Origin: Codonopsis lanceolata
Lineage: Eukaryota > Streptophyta > Magnoliopsida > Asterales > Campanulaceae
DNA length: 64,000 bases
Direction: 5' to 3'
NCBI GenBank assembly: GCA_013146195.2
Contig: CM028378.1
Location: 15,572,585 to 15,636,584, forward strand
The notes beneath the pieces were generated by a model. The model was not told the origin of the DNA, made no database searches, and saw nothing but the letters and a program-made list of their open reading frames with translations. Position numbers and translations under genes: made by a program. Within the stretch, counting starts at the first letter, position 1; the number at the start of each line of letters is the position of its first letter. This document shows positions 55,162 through 64,000 of this stretch, piece by piece.

Positions 55162-58100
55162 TTAAAGGAATTTAGTCCCTAAATTCATACCAGAAATCTC
55201 AAACAAGTAAGGGTATTTCTCCCTCATCTCAAGCTCAGTCTCCCATGTGGCTTCCTCAATATCATGATTCTTCCACAAGACCTTCACTAAAGGAATCCGC
55301 TTGGTCCTCAAGACTTGCTCCTTGGTATCAAGAATCCTCACCGGTTTCTCAACGTAAGAAAGATCGGGCTCAAAGGTAATCTCCTCATAAGTAAGGACAT
55401 GTGACTCGTCCTTCAAGTACTTACGAAGCATGGAAACATGAAACACATCATGGACAACCGATATAGACGGTGGCAACGCAAGTCTATAAGCCAAAGAATC
55501 AATCCGCTCTAAGATCTCGAACGGAACAATAAACCTAGGAGAAAGTTTCTCTTTCTTCCCAAACCGCTTAGTACCGCGTCGGGGCGATACCTTCAGGAAC
55601 ACAAAGTCACCAACCTGAAACTCAAGATCACGTCTCCTGGTTGTCCGCGTAGCTTTTCGTCTACTCAGCTCGTAAGCATCTATCTCTAATCGACTTCACA
55701 CTCTCACCGATTGTTGTACCATCTCCGAACCCCATAATCTAGCCTCACCAACCTCATCCCAAAGAAAAATCGGTGATCGACACTTACGCCCATACAATGC
55801 CTCGCATGCGGCGCCATCTCAATGCTCGACCGATAGGCTATTATTATACGCAAACTCACCAACGGTAGATGTGAATCCCAACTACCCTTGAAATCCATAG
55901 CACACCTTGCACGTAACATATCTTCCAAAATCAGATCAATCGCCCGATCGACCATCGACGTGGATGAAACGCAAGATCGAAATTCAAATTGTACCCAAAG
56001 CCTCTCGCAAGGAATGCCGTAACCTAGAAGTAAATCGGGGTCTCTATCTCGACACAATGCTAATCGGTACACCATGTAATCTCACAATCTCCTGAATGTA
56101 CAATGCTGCCAACTGACTCAAACTGTAGGAAATCGCAATAGGGATAAAATGAGAAGACTTAGTCAACCTATCAACGATAACCCAAACTGCATCAAAGCCT
56201 CTACGAGTACGTGGCAACCCTGTAACAAAATCCATGGTGATATGCTCCCACTTCCACTCCGGAATCTCAAGTGGATGAAGCAAACCCAAGTCTCGGTGCT
56301 CACTTAACCCGCACGTCAAACATCTCGAAACATACTCGCTTATCTCTCTTCATACCATTCCACCAAAACTGCCTCTTCAAGTCACGGTACATCTTAGTAC
56401 TACCCGGATGTATCGTATACTTGGCCTTGTGAGCCTCATCAAGAACCATACGTTTCACTTCATCAGAAGAAGGAACGCAAATCCTACTGGAATGTCAAGA
56501 TCCCATCACGCTTATCGCGAACTCCTGTGTATTATTCTCACCCAATCCATCGATAATTTTCATCAAATATGGATCAGTAGCCTGAGCTTCCTTGATCAAC
56601 CCAAATAACACTGGTGTAGCACGAACACTAGCAAAGAGAACACTATGCTCACTCACAACAGGACTCCACTCACGGACATCCTCGAGCATCTTCCATTCCC
56701 TAATCATCAAACATGACATGTAGGATCTCCTACTCAACGCATCCGCAACAACATTCGCTTTCCCCGGATGGTACAAGATAGTACAATCATGATCCTTAAG
56801 CTTCTCCATCCATCGCCTCCTCATATTTAACTCCTTTTGCGAGAAAGGAATTTGAGACTCTTATGATCCGTATACACCTCAAACTTAGCTCCATACGATA
56901 GTGTTTCCACTTATGAAGCGCAAAGATAATAGCCGCCAACTCAAGATCATGAGTCGGATAATTTCGCTCATACGGTGACAACTTCCTAGAAGCATAGGCA
57001 ATAACCTTCCGCTCTACATAAGCACACAACCCAAGCTTTCCAAAGAAGCGCACAATAAACCACTTCTCACAACCACTAGGCAAAGCTAAAACCGAGTTGT
57101 AGTCAACCTCCTCTTCAACTCCCCGAAAGCTAGCCTCACACTTGTCACTCCAAATAAAGCAGACTTCTTCCGAGTAAGATTGGTCATAGAAGTGGCAATC
57201 TTAGAAAATCCTCAATGAACCTACGGTAATAACCCGCCAAGCCCAAGAAACTACGGACTTCGGTCACAGAGTCTTCCACTTGGTACCTCAACCTTCGATG
57301 GATCCATCATGCGATACCATCACTAGACACAACATGCCCAAGAAAAGCAACTTGTTCTAGCCAAAACGCACACTTGCTAAATTTAGCAAAAGTTGTTTCT
57401 TACGCAAGCTTACGAACACAAGAAGAACCTCTCTCAAATGATGCTCATGCTCCTCTCGTGACTTCAAGTACACAAGGATATCATCAATGAACACCACTAC
57501 AAAACAATCAAGGTACTCATGAAACACCCTATTCATCAAGTCCATAAAACAAGGCAAAGCTTTGTCAAACCAAACGGCATCACAACAAACTCATAATGGC
57601 CATAACGCGTGCGAAAGGGTGCCTTCGGGACATCCTCCGCGAACCCTCAATCGGTGGTAACCACTCCTCAAGTCTAACTTGGAATACACAATGCACCCTC
57701 AAGTTGATCAAAGAGATCATCAATGTGAGGTAATGGATACTTATTCTTTATAGTAACTGTTCAACTCGACGATAGTCAATGCATAACCGCAAACTACCAT
57801 CCTTCTTCTTTCACAAACAAAACCGGTGCACCTCACTAAGACACACTCGGTTTAATAAACTCTCTATCCAGCCAGTTCTTGCAATTTGCTCCTTCAACTC
57901 TCTCAACTCACTTTGAGCCATCCTATAAGGTGCTCTAGAGATAGGTGAAGTACAGCAATAACTCAATGCAAGACTAACTCTCGGTCGGGAGGTAATGCAT
58001 AATCGATCGAAAAAGACATCCGAAATTCATTAACTACGGTACATCCTCTATACTAACAGACATGCTAGTATCAAGCACACAAGCAATATACCCCGCACAC

Positions 58101-58367
58101 CCCCTCGAGATAGAAGTTTCTAGCCCAGCGTAAATAACATGTATACCACTCATAGCACGATCACCAATAAAACACACAAACTCCGGAATTCGGGCATGGA
58201 AAAAAGTAACCCTCTTGCGACGGCAATCTACTAAAGCATGGTAAATACAAAGCCAATCCATACCCAATATCACATCAAAATCCCGGATAGGCAATACTAC
58301 CAAATCCGCATGCAAAACCCGATCACAAACAAGTACATCGCAACCCCTATAAACCTCGGATGCAAGC
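55162..58367 (-). pseudogene. Tekay pol: protease, RT, RNase H, integrase, chromodomain (broken)
   Basis: In element order on the minus strand: protease tail LPIRDFDVILGMDWLCIYHA (58315-58230); reverse transcriptase with the catalytic VVFIDDILVY (about 57490); RNase H with VIAYASRKLSPYERNYPTHD and LELAAIIFALHKWKHY (about 57020-56890), then HPGKANVVADALSRR; integrase core WKWEHITMDFVTGLP and VWVIVDRLTKSSHF (about 56250-56150) with a frameshift before the second catalytic Asp; GPF-type module; and a C-terminal chromodomain (KVLWKNHDIEEATWETE, about 55300-55220) ending at 55162. The chromodomain is the mark of chromoviruses and is thought to guide insertion to heterochromatin. Gag and the N-terminal protease are missing because the Athila LTR begins at 58368. 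At least six frameshifts or stops are present. Confidence 0.9.
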
Positions 58368-59674
58368 TGATCGATGTTTTATTTTATCTATTTCCTTGCA
58401 AGTGGACAAGACTATTATAGAATAGACTCGGAAGCAAGGGTCGAACCCACGAGACAAGTGATCACGAGCAAAGGCGATTATAGATAGCAAATTATTAACC
58501 TAAAGGGGTTTTTATGTTTAATTCTACTCTAATCTACTAGTTATAGATGTTTAACTAATTAGACAGTAATAACAGATATGAAGATCTTATGGTGAGTGGA
58601 AATCTAGGATTCGGGTTTCACTTATATCTTCCTTTATGTTCAATTCATAATAATGTCATTTAATGTCTTGGGTTCGTTCACTAAAAATAGATATAGTCTG
58701 TTGAACAATTGGTTCAGCCTCCATCCCCGCAAAATTCACCCATTCTATATCCTAAGCACAGGAACTATCAATCTAGCTATCACCTAGATTTATGATCTAT
58801 CTGTCACCTAGATCATGTAAGAACCTGGTCCTAACTTATCACTCTCGTGCATCGATAGGTCCAATTTATTGTGTTGGTGAGCCGAAGTACGACATATGCA
58901 CTGGTCATGCAGCTTATCCGCACCTCTAAGCCTTTATTATTTGCGATTACATTCATTTGTTCAAAGCAAAATAATATAGGGGTTGATAAACAACACAATC
59001 AACAAGCATTGAATAGACATATATATATGAATCAAAACATAAATTCGATACAAGTTACCTCCCACCTCCTAGATTAGGGATGATTTAGTTCATCATAGAC
59101 GATGAACAGCACATGAAGATGATGGGAGACATGATTTGATCTTCAATACTTGAAATTACAAAACCTAACTATGTTATACAATCTAAAACTACCTAAAATC
59201 TATGTAAAGAGAGCTTCCAGCCATCCTCCTTATGCTTAGGCTCGGCATCTGACTTCTATATATACTCGGGAGTTGTGATTGGATCGAATGACTGTGTGAA
59301 AATCCGAAAAGGTCGCATTCTGCCTACCTTGCGGTGCATCTTTGGATACCTTATGGCGTCCGCAAGGTCTCGATGTGGGTGGCTTTTGATTTCTTTGATT
59401 GCTGGCTTCGAGGACCGTACTGCCTACCTTGCGGTCGCAAGGTCTGAGGCACCTTGCGTCCGCAAGGTGTCCAGTTTGTGCAGTCTTTATTTTTCTTCAA
59501 TTTTTCTCTTCCTTGTAATTTGCACTTAAAACCCTGGAGTTTCGCGTATTTTCACAATAATCCTGAAACTTACAAAACTCACCGAAAACATATATTAGTA
59601 CTCAAAAGACTCGTGAAATAGCATAATTTAAGTCATAGAAGTATATAAAATCGACGTATAAAATACATCGATCA
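58368..59674 (-). repeat. Athila 3' LTR, complete
   Basis: On the minus strand it begins TGATCGATG (59674) and ends CATCGATCA (58368): 1307 bp with 9-bp inverted ends. It contains perfect hairpins ACCTTGCG-GT-CGCAAGGT (59426-59443) and ACCTTGCG-TC-CGCAAGGT (59451-59468), a broken pair at 59326-59368, and TATA near 59258-59266. The polypurine tract (CAAGTTTGGGGGTATT on the element strand) is at 59675-59690. Confidence 0.9.
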
Positions 59675-61030
59675 AATACCCCCAAACTTGAACTTTGCTC
59701 GTCCACGAGTAAACAAATAAACTTATAAATACAAAAGCATATAAATAACAAAATTAAAATCTTTTTGTGAGGGTGACACTATTTACACTCCTCTATAAAC
59801 CCACAAACTCAAGGAGACTCTTTCGAGTGACTCGACTATGCAGATAAATACAAAAACAAATAAATACAAAAGCGAATAAAATTACACAAAAAATAAGACA
59901 TAAAAATAAGACATAAAATCTTTTTGGCTTCATCTCAAGTTATAAGTGTATGGCATGCATGTAATCTCAGTTTGGTGCTCACCACATATATGCAGGCTTA
60001 GTCATATAAAACCAACTAGTCTTTTCTTAATATCCGCTACTACTTTTAATTTCTCCTCGTGTGTGTGATCACCGTCTTAAAGAATATCTTAACTAAAAGC
60101 AGTTTTATTGAGCTAAACACCACATTCATATGAAAATCACAGTTTAATAGAAAATCATGCATTAAAGTATGAGATCTACCATCCAAACCCTGGTCATTAT
60201 AGAGCAGAAAGGTCCCAAGGATTCAAAAGATTTATACATCCATCCCATGCACTTCTATGTATGACATACAATGCTCTCCTATCCCAATGACTTGTAATAG
60301 CTAAGATTATGCTAACACAGTGAGCTTTAGGGTGAATAATAATGAATACGAAGTGTGTGATCCATTTCATGTTACTCACTTGACAGTAAAAACAACATAA
60401 GCATTGGCAAGAAGATCATTAGGACTTTATTAGCTTGTAATGTAAGGCCAAGGTGTTGGGGGATTTGATGGAAAGGGATTGGAATTCAAAGTGAGAGAGT
60501 AAGACTACCCTTTATCCTCATACTTCCAAGCAAAAGGAAGTTTTCCCTATTTAGGCTAGGACTGCAAAGACCACAAGTGGAGGGGTGCTTTTGTAACTTT
60601 TAAGTTTTCTTCTTCCCCCAAACTTGTTTTGGGCAATATATTCTTCTAAAATATCATCATTCTAATCAGAGAATTTTTCTAACATATTTTCTCTTGAAAG
60701 CTATGCTTTCATTTGAATCTTTGTTTATCCTCTTCTTCTTCCGTTTCATTTTTCATCGACACATGATTTTTTTTTATATAATATATTTTTTTAAGAAATT
60801 GGGAGATGATGACGATGACACAATTGATGATGGGTCCCCATAAGAGGAACCACTTGAGTATCCAAAAGGAGTGTATACTCGTCAAGGCAACACTCAGAAA
60901 ATCGGAAAAAATAAAAAGCAGGGATAAATAGGGTGAAGAGTTAAATGGTCATCATATAAAAAAAATTTCTTACACCCTATGACATAGCCTAACTCCATTC
61001 CTCGTTAGGCTAGGACCGCTAAGACTTAAA
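59675..61030 (-). other. Athila 3' non-coding region, minus copy
   Basis: Corresponds to 45991-48144, but about 800 bp shorter. Large blocks are nearly identical to the plus copy, for example 60197-60640 against 47213-47647. It includes the recurrent 60-codon frame at 60197-60379. Confidence 0.6.
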
Positions 61031-61033
61031 GTT

Positions 61034-62235
61034 TTAAATCCCCCCAAACTTAAGTTCTATTTTGTCCTCAAAATAGAGGAACATATGAGAGGATGATGGG
61101 GTAGGACAAATAAAAAGACTAGTGGTCCACCTAAGGAACGAGGATTTTAACTCTGGGCCTCGACTCACGATGAGTCGGGCGGAGATAACTAATGAGGACG
61201 AAATCAGTGGATCGTGCCTCGGTGGCAGCCCATAATAATTTGAGACATTATGTCCCACGGTTTTAACCTTTTAAAATTTTCACTGCCCAAGACGCATTTG
61301 TGCCAATCACCGACTACACATATCGCTTGGAGATGCCTTCCTCCAACCTCGGTTGAGATCCCAACGAGCGGTCCTCTCCTCTTCTCGGGTTCCTCCTCTT
61401 GAGGAACTCTCACTCTGGCCTCGGTGATGTTCAAACAAAATGGCCCTAGTTATGACTCCACTACCTTCACCTCTCTCCACGTGTTTGGGCATCTCCCACG
61501 GCCCCACACAAGTCGTAAGAATCAAATGGCGGAACGCGAACCCCGCATTCGGCTCTACCTCTAATAAGGGTCTTGATTTGGCCGTTGATCAAACGGCCAA
61601 CATGCCAGACCCACCACCATGATGGTGTAGGTCAAGATGCCTCTCTCCTCCCAATTCACAAAGTGTTTTGGTGACTCGAGGTAGACGTCCGCAAACAAAT
61701 TTATACTCCGGGCCTACGTGTCTTGAAGGAAGGACTCCTCTCATGGTGCGTGGTCCATATGGTGGGGTTACCGCTATAGGACCACTCCACACCGTAGAGC
61801 AATGACAAAGATTGACTACCTCGACAGTGGATACGGTTGAGGTGTGTTCTTATAGTCATCGGCACCAACCGCAAAGTTGGAGGTGCCGAGGTGAGTGTTA
61901 ATGCTTTGGCTCTAAAATCAACTACAGTGCTCCCTAACATAAACAAGGTCTTGCACATCGCCATCCATGCCAATGTTGCCATTGGCGAGAATTCTTTCTG
62001 ACATAGGACTACTGGCCCCAAAGGAGAATCTAGCAAAGCCCCCACCTACGAGCCATCGATTGGGATGGATACCAAAGTCTTCAGCCTTGAATCCCTTTCA
62101 GGCACCAAGGACTTGGAGAGCTTGTTTTGGCGTACTCTCTCTCGACGCCCGTGAGGACACAAATCGAGATATGTCAAAATTATGCTCTTCCTCCCGAGCG
62201 GCCGAGGATGGCGCTGACTTTCTACGCCACTAAAC
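61034..62235 (-). pseudogene. Athila env-position ORF, minus copy (broken)
   Basis: Starts MFSGVESQRHPRPLGRKS at 62235; continues NKLSKSLVPERDSR, LLDSPLGPVVL, FSPMATLAWM, then SAPPTLRLVPMTIRTHLNR. The same domain order as at 44781-45990, with an early stop after about 62 codons and several frame changes. By eye its identity to the plus copy (roughly 80-85%) is lower than that of the flanking non-coding region. Confidence 0.65.
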
Positions 62236-62699
62236 ATTTTGTTTGAAATAAGATTTTAAAAACTAAAAAGTTTAACAATTAAAAATTGGTTTTTAAAATT
62301 TTAAAATTAAAATTTATTCTAAGACATGCAAAAATTTTATCTACGTTAAAAATTTATCTAACACCCTAGCATGCAAATATTTTACGTATGAAATTAAAGA
62401 GGGTGTTAGGGTTACTTGTTTGCAGCCTTAATTGAGTGATTTCAACCGAGTGGAGTCTCGATCTTTAATGGCAATTGAGGTTATTTTCCTTCTTCTCCTT
62501 CAAAAGCTTCAACTTGCAATGGAGTGTAATGGCGGATGGGGAGATGGAAGATGATGAGTTTTGAGGAGGGAGAGAGATCTTGGAAGATAGTGTCGGAATT
62601 ATGGAAGATCTTGCCTCGAATTTGAAGAGGTTATTGCCGCCGCACGCTTGAGAGAGAAGAGAAGTTTCTGGTGAAATCTGGAAGGAAACCCAAGACAGC

Positions 62700-62870
62700 T
62701 TTATATAGGACCTCAGGGCCTAGGTCCGCACACCTGCGCCCCGCAAGGTGGTCAAACCAATTATGTTTCTTCATTCATTCCCCATGTCCGACAATTACGC
62801 TGCACGGTCCAGATATCGACCTTGCGGCCAAGTCTTCACACCTCAAGGCCTCGCAAGGTGGGCGTGACTT
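62700..62870 (-). promoter_or_regulatory. Internal promoter-like module, minus copy
   Basis: TATA (TCCTATATAAAGC on the element strand, 62698-62710) preceded by decayed hairpins (CACCTGCG..CCGCAAGGTG at 62731-62750; ACCTTGCGG at 62819-62827 and CCTCGCAAGGT at 62849-62859). It is equivalent to 44185-44350. Confidence 0.45.
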
Positions 62871-63249
62871 CCTTCTTGTTTTTCTTTTCATTTTCAAACG
62901 CTAGCTTAGCTCCTTCCGTTAACTTCCGTTATGTCTTAGATATTTCCTATATGCAAAATCTAAACAAAAATTCTAAACTAAAAATTATTAGTAACGTATA
63001 AATACAACACTAAGATGTTTTTCTCCCCCAAACTTAAATTTTGGCATAATTAATTAGAAATTAAATATCCAAAAATAAAATTTGACGGAGAAAAGCATAT
63101 TTAAACTAACTAAATAACAAATAACTTTCAAAAATAGTGGGTTGCCTCCCTTAGCCTCTTGGTGGTTCTTTGCTCCCGGCCAAAAGCGGATTAATTCAAT
63201 TGTTCGTTCAAGCGGACATTGGCTCAAAAATATGGCTTGAGTCGGTGTC

Positions 63250-64000
63250 CATTCACTAAACACTTCATTATTTTTGGGGTTTTGTATATCAACAGCCCAT
63301 GAGGATAAATTCGTACTATTCTAAAGGACGGACCATTTGGATTTTAACTTTCACAGGAATAACCTTAACCTAGAGTTAAACAATAATACTTTCATACTGG
63401 ATGAAGCATTTTGTTGGCTAATCCCATGTCATGATACTTTTTGGTCTTTTCTTTATACGTCTTCGCATTCTCATACAATTAAGTCTATGTTCTTCTAACT
63501 CATTTTGAAGCTTGATCTTTCTTCTCAGGCCAATGTTAAATCCAAATTTAATTCTTTAATTGCCCGATAGGCTTTATGCTCAATTTCAAGCGGTAAATGG
63601 CAAGCCTTGCCATATACCATTCTATATGGACTCATTCATGGGTGTCTTAAAAGCGATTCGGTATGCCCATAAGCATCCTTGAGCTTAGATTCCCAATCTT
63701 TACGATTTGGCCTAGGTCTTTTCTAATCACTTGCTTTTTATCACGCCTATTGCTTACTTCTACTTGTCCGGATGTTTGTGGGGATGATAAGGTGTAGCTA
63801 ACTTGTGAGTTACACCATGCTTTAAGAACATTATTTAACAACTTATTGGTAAAATGAGTTCCTGGTCACTTATTATGGCCTTAGGGACTCCATATCTAAC
63901 AAATAAATCTTCTACAAATTTGACTCTTGTTTTCCATCATTATTCTTGGTTGCTACGCTTCTATCCATTTAGAAACATAATCAGCGCTACTAGAATATAT
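63250..64000 (-). pseudogene. Athila integrase, minus copy (broken, runs off window)
   Basis: On the minus strand from the window edge, frames spell DYVSKWIEA-like sequence, YGVPKAIIS, HGVTH..., QTSGQVEVSNR and the KTPMNESPYRM-type block near 63620, then NAKTYKEKTKKYHDMGLA (about 63420). Frame changes are frequent. Only the catalytic core's distal part and the C-terminus are inside the window. Confidence 0.75.

Larger units (their letters stand above)
58368..64000 (-). mobile_element. Athila retrotransposon, 3' half, minus strand
   Basis: The reverse-oriented counterpart of 43191-49500, with integrase at the window edge, the env-position ORF, the 3' region and a complete LTR. It abuts Tekay protease sequence at 58367/58368, so it is inserted into the Tekay element. 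The 5' part lies beyond the window. Confidence 0.8.

Overview
The window reads as repeat-rich, non-genic nuclear DNA of a flowering plant, most likely a eudicot. The grounds are low GC, GT-AG introns, plant-specific mobile-element families (plant L1 LINE with an RNase H tail, Sirevirus, Tekay chromovirus, Athila and Tat/Ogre-like Ty3 elements, CACTA, Stowaway) and fragments of plant gene families (DUF707, pectin methylesterase, plant mobile domain). No bacterial-type operons and no convincing tRNA or rRNA genes were seen. Two 100-N runs (11311-11410 and 43091-43190) are assembly gaps of unknown true size.

Left third (1-20 kb): an almost complete but disabled L1 LINE on the minus strand (861-6576, 17-bp target duplication), a Stowaway MITE, and a decayed Tat-type Ty3 element (about 7.36-11.3 kb) that runs into the first gap. 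A long stretch without recognisable genes follows. Then come broken exons of a DUF707 gene (15.9-18.7 kb), lying directly upstream of a CACTA transposon terminus that ends at 19686. This arrangement suggests gene capture.

20-30 kb: the only intact-looking host gene, a two-exon, 113-residue secreted proline-rich protein (20686-21674), followed by a pectin-methylesterase-like fragment. Next is a dense cluster of DNA-transposon derivatives: a MULE-like MITE, a Harbinger-like element with a G-rich core, a fold-back element with TIRs of over 100 bp, and a second fold-back MITE. A young, structurally complete, non-autonomous LTR retrotransposon (25077-27664; AAAGT target duplication; 11 differences between its 633-bp LTRs) sits inside the first fold-back element and carries one ORF with a retropepsin-like domain and a Lys/Glu-rich coil.

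29.5-43 kb: a Sirevirus 3' LTR with its preceding env-like ORF, a DUF7745-like retroelement ORF, an Ogre-type protease fragment, and a pair of Ogre-like LTRs (about 34.9-36.6 and 41.7-43.1 kb) that enclose a plant-mobile-domain gene with its introns still present.

43-64 kb: a nested block. 3' halves of two Athila elements face each other (43.2-49.5 kb plus, 58.4-64 kb minus). Between them lie a second Sirevirus fragment with several polypurine tracts and a minus-strand Tekay element (LTR 52081-55150, chromodomain, integrase, RNase H, RT and protease) that abuts an inverted piece of its own LTR.

The most unusual recurring signal is a short hairpin, CCTTGCG-NN-CGCAAGG. It recurs upstream of TATA boxes in the LTRs of several unrelated Ty3 families and again in an internal promoter-like module of Athila. 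Most ORFs are broken by single-base indels or stops. Statements of similarity come from motif recognition by eye, not from database searches.
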